From Himantopus leucocephalus (taxonomy: Eukaryota; Chordata; Aves; Charadriiformes; Recurvirostridae), in assembly GCA_003993805.1 (NCBI GenBank), contig RSEF01000001.1, positions 145,383,856 to 145,447,855 on the forward strand: a DNA stretch of 64,000 nucleotides, in the 5' to 3' direction. The first letter of the stretch is position 1; each line of letters starts with the position of its first letter. A program made the position numbers and the translations under genes. The notes under the pieces were generated by a model. That model was given only the letters and a program-made list of their open reading frames with translations, ran no database searches and was not told the origin of the DNA. Below are positions 23,603 through 36,336 of the stretch, in pieces.

Positions 23603-24212
23603 AGCTCAGCAATCTGCAATTTGGGCATTATCCGGTTCACCCAAAAGAGTGGAGCCCAGATCTCTTCTCAGGGTAAGTGCATCATCTCCTAAGGAGGCAG
23701 TCAAAAGCCATCGCAACAGTGATGGCCACCCAGCTGTGAGATGCCAAGACATGCAACCAGACCGCAGGCATGCCCTTGCTGTGTGTGGGATATAGAGTCA
23801 CCAGGAGATGCCGTGCACCTGAGCAGAGGCTTCCTGGGATCACCACCAGTGGGCTTTGGAGAGCAGCCGCAGGTGCATTCTGCCTTCCCCTGCCAGAACT
23901 AATCCAGCCTGGATTAGTTCCCTCCTTACGAGGGAGCAGACCCGAGGCCAGGCTGACCTCCGCGGATGCTTGTATCTGCTAGATCGCTACATATATGCTA
24001 GATTTTCCCCCATAACACCAGGAGTCTGTTTTATTAGTCTAAGCAAACTAAAAGAACAAAACCAAAAAACAATCAAAAACTCAAGAGCACCCTTCTCCAT
24101 ATTTGCCCAACAAACTCGGAGATTCACAGTGGCACTAAACAAGACGGTGTCAATAGGACCAAAGCATACAGAGACTGGTGACCCATCTCAGCCACCATTA
24201 GCCTGCCTGGCA
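23603..24212. other. non-coding stretch with paired inverted repeats
   Basis: Mostly unique sequence. The visible structure is the hairpin pair at 23896-23934, annotated separately. Short frames overlap on the plus strand and none is supported. Confidence 0.5.
23896..23934. repeat. two adjacent inverted repeats (hairpin-forming)
   Basis: GAACTAATCC (23896-23905) is perfectly complemented by GGATTAGTTC (23911-23920) across a 5-base loop. Overlapping its last base, CCCTC (23920-23924) pairs with GAGGG (23930-23934) across another 5-base loop. No T-run follows, and this is a eukaryotic genome, so it is not read as a terminator. Confidence 0.9.
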
Positions 24213-24636
24213 CGGCCTCCGACACAGGCATCCCCAGGCTCCCGCGCAGCCCCGCTGCAAACAAGGTCCATTGTGCCTTTCCAGTGACCCATTCTGTTTG
24301 CTGGAAGCCAAAAAGGGGCCAGTAGCGTTCCCGTTGGCACCCCAGCCCACTTTTCGGCTGTGTGCCTCGTTCTCCCCTCCTCCCCCAAGCCAACCAGCTC
24401 GCTTAAACAGCCAACAGCATTCGTTTGGATTTATCATGCAGTTATGGCCCGAGTCCAGACCCGAGCTGGCAGGATCAGTGGAGAACCAGCATCGTCCTAT
24501 TCAGCTACACACAACCTACTTGTCATCCTTTTGGGAGCCAATGACTCAGACATAACTTTATTGCAGCCTGGCAGCTGGTGGGACCGGGCGAGACGTACAA
24601 AGAGAATAACGACGGCACCCACCGAGCCCCGGAGCG
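24213..24636. promoter_or_regulatory. CpG-enriched segment
   Basis: I count 22 CpG dinucleotides in about 424 bp, well above the sparse background of most of the window. It includes CCAAT at 24538-24542 overlapping an AP-1-type TGACTCA at 24542-24548. Both strands carry several overlapping open frames here, a composition effect. This could be a promoter, an enhancer or a CpG island fragment. No transcript evidence is available. Confidence 0.4.
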
Positions 24637-24639
24637 CAG

Positions 24640-25940
24640 AGCAGAAAGCCTGCCTGCAGCCCTCATTCAAGCCCTGGCATAATTAAAACAACATTACCAT
24701 TCTTGGTGGCAGATTTTCACCTTCTGTAAACCCAGACTTTCTGTGAGTGTTTTGTTTTACCCATTTACTCTGTCTGAAAGTCAATGGATTATAAAACAGA
24801 AAAGCAAGTTCTCTTCCTCTCTTTTGTGCTACTGCTGTTAGCAAACCCACTGGAGCCTACCTTTGGGGCTGTGCATGTGCTGGATGCCTGACTGTAGCCT
24901 TGCCAGCTACCAGGGAGAGAGCAAATCAAAGTAAGGGTTTACTCTTTTGCACGGCTCCAGAAGAGATCTTTTTTTCAGACGCTGTCTCTAAAGGGGGCAA
25001 GTGAGAGAAATCTTTCATTTATTATAGGCTATCTCTCCCTCTTAGGTTCTGGTTTCAGCACAGAGCTGGGCAGCCCCACAGGCTCCCCGTGCTGCCACAT
25101 TCTCTCCGGCTTGCCCGCTGCCCGCTCCCACCCACTGCAAGTGCCCTTCCAGTCCTGCTGATACAGCTGGTTCTGCAGGCATGCCGGGACCCGGACCAAG
25201 GAACTCATCGGGATGGATGAAGGGGGGAAAAAGAAAATAGCAAGTCACCCTAAGCAGAAAGCAATTGCAGCCTGGGATGCCTCCACATGGCAGTGTTTTG
25301 TTCAGGGTACCTGCTCCTTCCCATAGAGCCACCCCTCACATGAGCACCACAACATCCCTGTAATCCCCTCCAGAGAACATGTCCTTCTGGTAGCTTTGCA
25401 TACGGTCTAGCTAGAAATCCAACTCAGTTACCAAAGATCCAGCCAACACAATATCTATGTTTCTCCCTAAATACAGATTTTAGCCCTGCCTTAGTGGCAG
25501 GGCTAAACATTCGTATCTGCCACTGCACATATGAATAGAAGAGGATAAGGGAAGAGGAAACCTTTTCAGGGCAGTTGCAGGGGAGAAACTAAATGCACCT
25601 CCCTCCTCTTCCCTTCCCAGGATGCAAGACGATGCTGTTACTACATCCCCAGATCTATTTACATGAGCGTGTGGCCAATGCATGCCCCATCCACCCGAGG
25701 CAATGCCCACTCCCAGTCTAGGCAACTCCAGCAGCTGATCCCTCTTCTCCTCACATCGCTGCTCCCTATCCAAACCCATCCCCCAGCTTCATTTTTTGTC
25801 TGCTCTTCTAGAGGGAATAGCTCCTGTGGTTGTCTCAGCAGCTGCTCTTCGCTTTCCCAAGCAGCAGCAGAGCTAAATTGACCTAATTCCTGCTTGTTTC
25901 CCTGCCACCCACAGAATCTGAAATAGCAGCAGTGAAAACT
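24640..25940. other. non-coding stretch between two CpG-rich segments
   Basis: Mixed composition. Short frames on the minus strand (25042-25332 and 25480-25779) lack family features. No repeat was recognised. Confidence 0.5.
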
Positions 25941-25947
25941 GCCAAGG

Positions 25948-26148
25948 CGCTCGTCAGCGGCCGCTCTGCCGCAGCGCGGGACCGGCTCACGTTCGCTCCA
26001 TTTTCTGCAGGCCCCGCAAGGGTTGCAAACTTTTTAGACTGCAAGTTTCGAAACCTGCAAAAGCGGCGGACAATTATTGCCGACAGCTCCTTAGGCAGCC
26101 TCAAGGACAAGTGGATTTTTTGTACCCTACGGCACATCCTCGGCACCG
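25948..26148. promoter_or_regulatory. CpG-island-like segment with NotI site
   Basis: I count 18 CpGs in 201 bp, including a NotI octamer GCGGCCGC at 25957-25964. Bird and other vertebrate bulk DNA is CpG-depleted, so this density indicates an unmethylated element such as a promoter or enhancer core, or an exon under constraint. Frames are open on both strands over the segment, but the plus frame (25932-26186) begins with GTG and the minus frame (25883-26146) also lacks an ATG start, so I do not call a CDS. The sequence turns AT-rich immediately after. Confidence 0.5.
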
Positions 26149-26149
26149 T

Positions 26150-29100
26150 TCTTTATACTGCAAACATCAGACATATCTATTTGTAAAAATCCATGGATAA
26201 GTCTCCCAGCTGCTGTCTCTACTGTATCTTTTTAGATATAGTTTGGATTTGCAGTCAGGTTTGGACTATTAGGCTTTTTTTTTCCTTTTTTTTTTTGGGG
26301 GGGGGGGCAGGTGGGTGTCTGTAATGAAAGCTGGGTCAGTCTTGATCATAACTTCAGCGAGAACAGGACTTGCATATGTATTCTGCGTTGAAATAGCCTT
26401 CACCTGCCAGGCAATGTGAGGGACCAGTTACTGCTTCATCAGGAGCAACCTCCCTTTGCTGAAGTCCACAGTCTCAGATATAAAAAAAATCATATTAAAA
26501 AATCATTCTTTCCCTCTTCATGGGAACACACTGCCACAGCCCAAGCTGCACAACTGCCCCCAAAAGTTAACAGGCTACACAGCGAGCGAGAGTGGGAACA
26601 TTTATGTTAATTAGTGTGTGGAGAGGTAGCCAAAGATATGTTAAGATCTGATACGGCATATGGGATCCGATAGCATGTCATTAGAGGTAGAAAGCAACCC
26701 TTCCCAGTGTAGCTTTTCACTTGCTTATTAAGGCTTTCCGTTCAAACTTTTAAGTGTGCAGGCTGAAATTTTCCATGCCATAATTGCTACTATTCTGGTA
26801 ATTAAAGCTTGCTATATTGCAGAGACACAAGGGCATTTCCTAACTTTTGAGTGTGTGCCTCTGCAACCTTACTCATTTTTTTTTTTTCTAGTAGCAGCTG
26901 AAGGGGGAGGAAGGTTAAAGTCTCTAAGCCTGAACATGAGCGAGGCTGGCATTCAAGCTCTCCCAAACTTGACAGGCACCAGCCTGCATCAGACAGGGAT
27001 GTAAACTTTACCAGAACATATTTTCTGTCCTTGCATCTGCCCTGGGGTTTTTTTGTGCTTGAGACTCAGGGCAGTCTCAAATTTAAGTGGAATTCTTATA
27101 TCAGTCAGACGAGAGGCATCATAAAAAATAACGGTGGCCAATCACTCTCCGGATAACCCCCCTTCCCATACCTTTGGCAAGCGAGCTTTTACCAGTAGAA
27201 AAAGGCTCATAACTTATCATAATATGAAACATCCTTTTGGATTCAAACTGCATCAAATGACACACTGTGCACCATTAACTGGGTCTGCAAATATTTGCAG
27301 GCTTCATTCTAGCTAAACCCTGAGTCGTTCAGATTCCAATATTTAACTGAAGCTTCTGTAGGTATCTTGCCCACTTCCCTCTCCCAGCCCTCATCGGCAC
27401 AGTGACCAACGAATGTCATTCACTTAAAGCTTGCCAAAGCTTCGAGTAAGAAATTCTGGCACTGCTTAGACTCTTAGGAAACCTCAGAGCCAAACAGCCT
27501 GTGTAATAACTACAAAAATTGTATTATTAGCTTCTGAACAGAAGCAGCATGACACTCCGCAAAAGAAATACACAGGCTGTCAGAAGCACTGAGAGAAGGT
27601 TTCAGCTACAAATTAATGGCTATTTAAACATATTATTTCTTCCAAAGTGTTAAAAATGAGATTTTTAGCTCTGACAGCAGAAAAGGTGGTGGTGTGTCAA
27701 GTCCCACATTGGCATGCCATCTCTCCCAGCTGCTGCTGCCAGCATTTCAAAGCTGCTGATTGGTACCATTTAGAGACTCCCATGGGGAAAGGAAGCCTCA
27801 GGAGAAACAAAAAGAGGTTTTATTCCTTCCCCTCGGTTTAGTTGAGGCAAAGACATTCCACTTTTGGCTCTGCTGATAAACAGACATGATTAAAGAAATG
27901 AAGGCAGAGGAACAGAGATCGACTTAAGTTAGCACAGATGGACGACTTGGACACAAATCTAGCTGATGGACTCCTATTCATTGAGAAACTGAATTTACAA
28001 CTAGTTAACTATGTGTTGGCTCGACTAAGCAGTGCAATGGGGCTTCCACATCCTAAACTCAGGGTACCGCAGATTTCCAAAGAGCACCGTGAACAGAGAA
28101 AGGCCCTCGCAATCTGAATTTTTTACTGCTCTTCCCATTTTGCCCATTTAAAATTTACCGCATCGAAGAAGGAGAGCCTCCGATATGAAACAGCCTGGGA
28201 AAATGAATTGTGAAAATTAAAAGCCAAGCCAGTGGAAGGCAGAAACCTCTGTCTTAGCTACCATGCCAGCTCTTTTTTGTGGGGTGCGTATGTGTGGGGA
28301 GGCGTGTGCTAACTATTGCTATGGTAAATGGAATTAATCCCACATGTGCTGCCACTGAAGACATCTGGGGAGTAGAGCCTGGTACTGCTACGTGGAAATA
28401 CTACTTAAATTTTTTCACAGCACTTGCAAAGAAAGAGAGCAAGTGTGGCACACACTGGTACCACACTGCCCACAGGTGAAGAAGGGACCATTGATTTTAA
28501 TCTATTTGAAGAGCCATCTATTGAATCTACTGCAAACTTATTGATGGAGACTTGTAGGTCCAAGGTAAATAACTTGCCACACCCAGCCGCAAGAGTGGGG
28601 CTGCACACTGCTTGGCGTAGGCATGAAATACCCATATTTCACGTCAGCGTTTCTTGCAAATGCTTTCTGCGGGTCCCTGAGCCATGGAAGATGGGGGTGG
28701 GACCACTCAAGGAGGTGAGACATGTAGAGCTTCAGAGGAGTTAGGCTGGTTTCAGAGCATCCTACCACCTGGGTCTCATCGCAGCCACAGGTCCGGGTGC
28801 CTGCAAGACCAGGCTATCAAGAACACAGACCTAAGACTTCCTTGGTCCTGGCTCCCATGTGCCTGCTGGCTAGGTGGGGAGCTGGCAGGGAACAAGGCAG
28901 GTTTCAGATCTTGCACTGCAGGGAAAGTTTTCTCAGGAAGCTGCCTGGTGTTTGTCAAAATCGCATCGTAACCTGCGCAGTTTCACAGGCTCTGATTTCA
29001 AGTTGGCATTGTCTGATGGAAAAAATGCTGTTATCAGAATATGCCCAACCAATACGTCTGAATATAAAATCATGAAGGACCTTTCCTGAGTCCACTGTAT

Positions 29101-29170
29101 CCTAGGGCAGGCTATCTGCAAAGTCTGGGCTACTCCAGATATTTCTCAGTGATCTTTTGAGTCTGAAAGG
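26150..29170. other. long non-coding stretch
   Basis: About 3 kb. Contains the T/G homopolymer tract at 26275-26307 and a T run at 26876-26887. Short frames lie on both strands, including overlapping sets around 28400-29100, with no recognisable family. Confidence 0.55.
26275..26307. repeat. T9-CC-T11-G11 homopolymer tract
   Basis: Two T runs separated by CC pass directly into 11 G. On the other strand this is C11 followed by A-rich sequence, the same arrangement as the C15-A18 tract at 14558-14590. Confidence 0.9.
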
Positions 29171-29175
29171 AAATC

Positions 29176-29384
29176 TAATGCCAACTTCAAAATTCCAGCC
29201 TTTTTAAGCCATTTCTGTCTAGAGATCTAGCACCGATCTTTTATGCTTATGGCACACCTCCTTTATCTGGTCAAAAGAANTAATGCCAACTTCAAAATTC
29301 CAGCCTTTTAAAGCCATTTCTGTCTAGAGATCTAGCACCAATCTTTTATGCTTATGGCACACCTCCTTTATCTGGTCAAAAGAA
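29176..29384 (+). repeat. 104-bp direct duplication separated by a single N
   Basis: Copy 1 is 29176-29279, the N is at 29280, and copy 2 is 29281-29384. The lengths are identical, and I see two substitutions (T/A in CCTTTTTAAG versus CCTTTTAAAG, and G/A in CACCGATC versus CACCAATC). The boundary of the duplication coincides exactly with the N, indicating unmerged contig ends or alleles. Confidence 0.92.
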
Positions 29385-30437
29385 CTAAAACTTCACAATA
29401 TTAATGCATCCCCGATCACGTTGACACTATCAGCATTTGAAAAATAATAAAAAAAGAAGCACCATATGAACTCAATATGCTCTCAAATGCCACACAGCAG
29501 CAATCCTAGCCTAGTTACTTACTCATTTCTCTTTGCAGTGAATTACATCTTTCCACAAAGTTGCACAAACCTCTCACATCAACCTCAGACTCTTGCTAAA
29601 TGTCAGTCCATGCAGAACTTGGGTGCTGGGAATAACTGAGCTGATGAGAGGATGCAACAGTCTGAAGTATAAAAGAAGAGGGCCCGGGGATGAACGGGGA
29701 GACAAGCACAGGCAGCCTCACTGGCAAGCACTCCAGTAAGAAATCACACTGTGGAAGTTAGAAGAGGGGTTTAAATTAGAGGAGGTACTGTTATTCTTAA
29801 GGTTTGTAATCAAAAGCCTGTGGTTCCAATTAGGAAAGCAAAGATGCCTGGCCAACATGCTATTACCAGCTTTTTGGCAGGCAAAGCCATTTACAACAAC
29901 CAGGCTGCCTCTCCTGCACTGAAGTATTTGTTTTTACATTCAAGCCTTCGCAGACTCTATAGCTCTTGGAACAGACTCCAGCCACACTTGTAGAGGGCAA
30001 AGTCCATATCAGATGGATCCTCAAGCAGAACAAAGTGTTATTACTTTCTCAAAGCTGCTGTACAGCCACACCCCTTACATTATTTCTGTGAAAATGAGGG
30101 AGTGATTTCAATTATTATACACGGAAAGAAAAAGAGACTGAAAATAGGAGATGAGTTGTTAGGGGGCTGTTTTAACCTTCAAGGCTGAAGTTCATAGTAA
30201 AGCCCCCCAGAATCACACAAAGCACCTTCCTTTTGATTGTGCTTTTCCACCTACCAACCCTTGGAACACATTTGGGAGTACCGCAGTGCTGCGCAGGTTG
30301 TTGGGTGTCGGAGGTGTTTGGTTACACCGGAGCAGAAACAAGGGAAGGGAGGGATATTCACAAAGACTAGCATTTGCCTAGGGAGAACTGGGGCTCCTAA
30401 AGTCAGGCTCCTGCTTTGCATCAGCCACAGAAGACCT

Positions 30438-30458
30438 CCTCTCTCTCTGTCTCTCTTT
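30438..30458. repeat. (CT)n short pyrimidine tract
   Basis: Alternating CT units with one GT interruption over about 20 bp. Confidence 0.75.
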
Positions 30459-30780
30459 GCATCTTACTGTGTCTTGATCTTCAGTGACTTGAGTCCCTTG
30501 GGTGATCGGTAGGTAAGCTCCCTTCAGAGTTTCACTCTTCCACACAGTCTCAGCCCAATGCAAAACTGCTTGTGTTCAGCAGAAAATGTCCTCTACTTTT
30601 TCTTCCATGCTTATTTAAAGCTCCACTTCATTATATTTACTGGTATTCTGACTTTAATAAATAATAATCGTATGCTTCTTAGAGGCTCTAGGCATCTTAA
30701 CGCATAATTAATCTTACAGCCAAACCCCATGAGCCCTCAAATCATCATTAGAAAGAAAATCTTCCAGCCAACCACCTTGG

Positions 30781-30794
30781 AAAAAAAAAAAAAA
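30781..30794. repeat. poly-A, 14 bp
   Basis: Uninterrupted A run with no recognisable retroposon body. Confidence 0.85.
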
Positions 30795-33700
30795 GAGATC
30801 CTTCCTCGCCATTAATTGGTCTGGGAAGCACAGCCACAGCTCTCTCGAACGGACATCTTCTGCACTCTACCCGCAGATCTGGGCTCAGACCAAACCAGGG
30901 AAATAAATTCCAGAGATGCACAGCCCCCACGGAGGCACGTCCTGCCAACCCCCGTCTCTCTCTGCAGCACAGTCTGTCAGGTTGAAGTGACCGCAGGGAG
31001 AGAAAAAAAGGGAGCATCCTTTCTCCTTAAGTAAGAATAAATATGGAAAGTGATACTTCAGGGATAAAACACTACACGTGGACATGGGCAACTTAACAAA
31101 GCTGCTACTAACTGATGCGCACTGATTCCTCCTAAAGGTGGAAGTGTATGAGTCAGGCTTCAAAAGTGCTTTAACTCTTTTTCCACCCATCATCTCCTTA
31201 AATCTGGAAAGTTAAACTCCATCTAATTTCCTTTACAGTAAACGTCAGCCTTGATTACAGCCAGAGAGTCAGCATGTATCCCTAATGACAGCAGAAGGTT
31301 GCTTCTGGTCGGCACAATAATATTAATCATACTCTAACTTAAATGAGCACCAGGGCCACAGGCTGAGGTTCTTCTCCTGCCTTGGCAGCGCTCCAGGTTA
31401 CCTCTGTCCCCGTGTACTGTGGTAGCTCAGGACTCGGGAAGAGCTTGGAAAACTTGAACCTCTGTGCCGGCCCTGATAAGCGAAGAGAAAGTACAACCGT
31501 CTGGGAGCAGCGGCGTAACATCTCCAATGGCCGTGAAGCCCATAGTCAGGCCACCCTTGCTGCATCTCCCATGCACATCCCCCGGCTGCAGCCGTTGGCA
31601 GGTCCCCGGAACACAGACATGGTGCGAAGACCTGCAAGCTCCAGTTTTCCCAATTAGCAACTCTGCAGCACCCTCCCAGATCACTTCATTCACCTGTGGT
31701 CCTTGTCATTGGCATGACCCCATCACAGCGCTAACCCCTGCAAACTCCTAGCAAGTAAGAGTAGACAGCTTAAAAGACAGCTTATTTCCCTCATATTATT
31801 TAAATTCCCCTTCAGTTTTCACTTCTGCTACACAATGAAGTAAGGTCTAATATGTAATGGATTACCAGCAGGGCAGAGGGAGCAAATAGCTTACTTATTT
31901 GTTTTAGAGGGAGTATGCAATAAAAAAAAAAAGCACAGCCTACTGTATTGAGCCCATGAACTTTATCCTTCTGACTAACACACAGTGTCCAAGAAAAATT
32001 TCCTGCTCCAAGAGTCTGCGACCTGGGACTGGAGCCCAAAGACTCCCAAGAAGCTCCAGCAGCCGGTAACCAGCTGCACGTCTTGAGGGAATGGCTAACC
32101 TGGCAGTGGTTTCCCTTACACTAAAACCTTACTGCTTTAACAAGGTTGCCTGGAAGTGGCTTGAACAGAAGAAAAGGGAATGCTGCTCTGATCAAGTGAC
32201 TCATAGAAAGAGGGAGGGAGGTCTTAAGATACTCTTTGGAAAGGATTTCAAAGCTGAGCATGTTGTTCCAGGAAATGTTTACAGACTGGAAAAGAGGAAG
32301 TTTTGACTTTCATTGGCTTGTTCTGTTGCAACACGGCATGTTTACCAAAAATCCATAAAGAAAGGGAAAAGCTCCCTTCTAAAGAAGAGTTGGGCAGGAG
32401 GCAAAACGAGTGCACCTCTGCCAGTGTGAATTCTGCTTTAAAGAACCAGCCAGGAGGAGAAAATGAACTCTGTCCTGGCTCCGCAAGGCACGCTCATACC
32501 TCAGCCCCACAAACATCTCAAAAAAAGGACAAAACCCAGAATACATCAGAAGAGGCCAAAGCATGAGGAGTATACTCTCACTGAAGTTTTTAGGGCCATA
32601 CTTCTCACATACTACTTGCTTTACGGACACCAGAGAAGTCAGCGCTCCTCCCTGGAGATGTTTGTGGTGTCTGGGAGATGGAGCAGTTAGACAGAGACTA
32701 TATTTGATTTTATGGTGTGTAGTGTTTTTTTTTTTATTTTACAGATCAAACACATTCACAACAACCAACAGACATAGCAGGACTTTATAGATGCTCCTGT
32801 GGAAGGGCTCAAGAAAATCATGTCACATTTTAGGTCAGCAGCTCCTAATTTTTTTACAGCTGAGATTCCATTGAGAAACTGGGTAGAGACCTGTGCCTTT
32901 CTGTTTAGTCCTTCACTTCCTGCATTTTGTCCTAAGCCAGTGTCATTTCATTCCCCTAATCCACTCAGGATGTCTCCTCCCATCCCCTACCAAGAGGATG
33001 CAAGATCCTCCTTTTCTTGTCACTGGGTTTTCGGCAGCATCATCGCCCCAGCGGCAGAGCTCATAATCCTCTCTTACCTCGCAGAGGTGCCAGGTCCCAG
33101 GGCTGTAAGACAGCCACACTTGAGCTGCTCCTCACCCTGACCGAGCTTCTGCCTCTCCAAAGAAGTGTTGTCCTCCCACCAGAAAGAGCTGCAAGAACAG
33201 AGGCCTCTGGAGGACTCATGTGAAAACAGCCCAGCAGAAAGTAAGGGCTGAGAGAACAGGGCGGGTGTCTCTCAAACTGCACTGTCCCCTCTGCTCTGAA
33301 GCCTCACAGCATCTCCTCTTTTTCTTCCCACCCTATAACCCTGGCTCCAAAAAGGATGGGAGCACTTTCAAACAGGACCCAGAGCTTGTTGGGAGGGAGG
33401 AAGGCAATGAAACCAAAGGCTTACCATAGGCCATGACAGCAGAGATCAACCCAATACCCATCAAAGCTGAAATGATGTTCATTTAGAATGACAAAAAGAC
33501 AAGGAGCCTGATCCAGAAGGAGTGAAAGAAAGTTTGGGGAGAAGGTGAGCATTTCACTCCTGGAGATGTGTGCCAGAAGACAACAGGAGATGCAAAAGTC
33601 ATCTTTTTCATCTTTATCGCTTTTTGCAAACCATATACATTAATTTTCTTGCACTGCAGGAAACCTAATGAGGGGGGAAAAAAAAGTATTTTGTTCTGCA

Positions 33701-36312
33701 AACCATTTTTTTTAAGAACCAGAAGTCCTTCAGATGTCAACAGTACTCTAGCCTGTGGACCCCTAGGTGGACTAGCTTTTGCTTTGGAAATGAAGGGTCC
33801 CTGCAGTTTGGTGACTTAGAGACATTTTGAAATCCTAAGCTATTTGACAAGATATTAGTCAAAAGCGGTGCCAGAATGTGTGAATTAATAGGACCCATAT
33901 GTAACTGCTTAATAGTAAACACTCGCTTAATCCTGTGTAGCTAAATGGTATAACAAAAGAATTAGCCGGTGACATCCACTTAGGAAATATGATCCAATCG
34001 ATACTATGATTTCTTTTTAACTGCTGAACTGGTTCTGACACATATAAAAATGTGGTTTCAATCAGACCAAATTGCGCCACAAAAAAGCCTTGTAAAGAAG
34101 CCCAGACCTGTGGGCTTTAAACAATGCGCTGAAGTGAAGAACATTCACAATGGGATTGAGACGGGGAGCACAGGGGGAGGAAATAAGTGGTCCCTCAGTC
34201 ATTATTACCAGCCATGAGATCACACAGACCTTTCATCTTATATTATCAATCTCCCTTAGTGCCGGACTCACAATAAAATATGTAGTGCCGGGCAGAGCTG
34301 TAACAGGAGGACCAGTCAAATTCCCCTTGCTTTTCTCCTCCTGATTGCCTTCATTTACATTAACTCCTCAGCAAACAGTAATAGCTAATGGAGCAAGACT
34401 GTAACAGCCCCGGTTCAGTGACACTGCCTAACTGGGAACACTAAAAGGATATTCAGAAACACAGACCGAAATGATAGCAACTGACACTTCAGCCTTAGGA
34501 AAAGAAAGAAAAAGAAAATAACCCCCCCAGACCAAAATATTCCCCACACTAGGGCCACTGCAGTGTAATATTTTTGATGAAGAAACCCCGCTGACCAAAG
34601 CTGATCTGATTTTCTGTATGTCCAAAAGGGAGCTGAATGAAGCTTCTGCCTGGAGATGATCTCAATCCAAGCCCTCAACCCAGCAAGCACTGTAATTGTC
34701 TTGGCTCAGGCAAGACACAGCCCCTAAACAGTGTCCCACCTGCAGTTTTAAGATGGCATTTCATTAAACTGAATTATCTTTGTGCAAAACGTACAGATTA
34801 GCTCCCGGGCTAGCTCATAGTCGTAAGTACACACAAGCACCAACAAAGCCAATCAGTTTTGACCCCACGCAGGGATCAATGGCAAAGCTAACTGAGCCCT
34901 TACGGACCAACGGAGAGTAACGTGTTTCCTGCGCACAGAAAAGTCAAAGAGGAAAAAGAGGACCAGAAAGAGCACACGCACTGAGCAGCATGGGGGGGTC
35001 AGGGGGTGTCCATCCCTGTATTTGTACGCCTGTGAGCCTGCCCTCTGACTGTGCTTGCAGCCGATGGAGAACAAATACGGCCATGAGCTTTGCATGCATA
35101 CAAAGTGCTTAAAAATCGTAAAGGCTACAGGCAGTCCATGGGAAAAAGGGACACTTCTGTTCTAGAGCTGAATGTACCACAACGATCTCAAGAAATAGGC
35201 TCCCACATTTCCTCCAACGGGTTACGACTTGTTTTACAGCTTCTGGCATTGCTGCTGTTCCCCCTGGAGCTGCCCCGATGGGTGCTGAGCCCGACACCTG
35301 CAGCCTTTTAGGGGAGCCAGCCCTGCGCTGTCCTCAAGGTGCAGCTGCATCGCAGTCACTGCCCTGCCACACGTATGCCTCAGCAAGATTTATATTAGCT
35401 AGGCTTGCCTGGCTTGCCTCCTCATAGTACTCTGGTCGTAGCATCAGGGTGCTCGGGTGAAGCTGCCTGCTGCGGTATTCAGCCGCCCTTTCCAGGCTGT
35501 TTTGCAGGCTGCAAAACAGGGGTTGTGGCAGGCAGGCAGCTATCGATACTGATAGAGCTAAAGACTTGGCTGTATTACAGTATAGTCCCAGAAGGCTCTG
35601 CAGACCACAGGTGGTCCTCCTCCTCCATCCAAGTTAGAAGTTGAAGCAGTTAGCACTCAGCAGCTCAGCCTACCAAACATTAACTTTCCCAAACCATGTC
35701 AGGATCCGAAAGAGTTTTGTTAGAAAAATAACAAACTGCTGCTTTAAAAAGCTTTGAGTTTCTTAGCTATTTCCTTTCAAAGGTCACACGGAGCAGGTTT
35801 TAAGATTCAAAGAACTGTTTTCCTTTCAGGATACTGCCTACTAGTTTCACAGCTGAGGGAGGATGGATAGACACGAGTGGGCTTCTTTGATTTGCTTTCT
35901 GAAATAAATATTCGTTCCCACATATCTAAGTCAAACATTAACAGTAATGCCTTACACTAGGAGCCCATAACAACATGAAAGGTGAATGTGCAGATTTAGA
36001 AGAGTCAGCTTTTAGAAAAAGACTAATAAGGCGATGCCAGCATTCTCTCAGAGAGGTCTTCACCCCTTTGTGAAAAAGAAGTCCCAGGTCACCCACCTCT
36101 GTACTATCTAGGAGCAAAGAACCACTCCTTTGTTGCTTTCATCTGTTTCTTTACTGATATTGTTCTTTATTCATATGCCCCTCATTGGCCATGTCAAAAT
36201 GGCAAGCTGTCCGGAGAAGGAGGACATCTTGCCAGTTAGGATAACAAAGCTTTCACCACAGGAAGGATGGCCACAGACATCAGCACAGTCCAAATCCAGC
36301 CCCTCGCTCCAG

Positions 36313-36336
36313 AAAAAAAAAAAAACAAAAAAAAAA
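36313..36336. repeat. interrupted poly-A (A13-C-A10)
   Basis: Two A runs separated by one C. Translated, it gives a lysine run in short frames, which should not be over-read. Confidence 0.9.

Noticed and set aside
23896..23934. Hairpin as a transcription terminator
   Set aside because: There is no T-run after the stem and this is a eukaryotic genome. Kept only as an inverted-repeat observation.
25883..26186. Frames open on both strands over the CpG-rich core
   Set aside because: Both begin at GTG rather than ATG. Openness on both strands is expected in short GC-rich DNA. Annotated as a CpG-rich segment instead.
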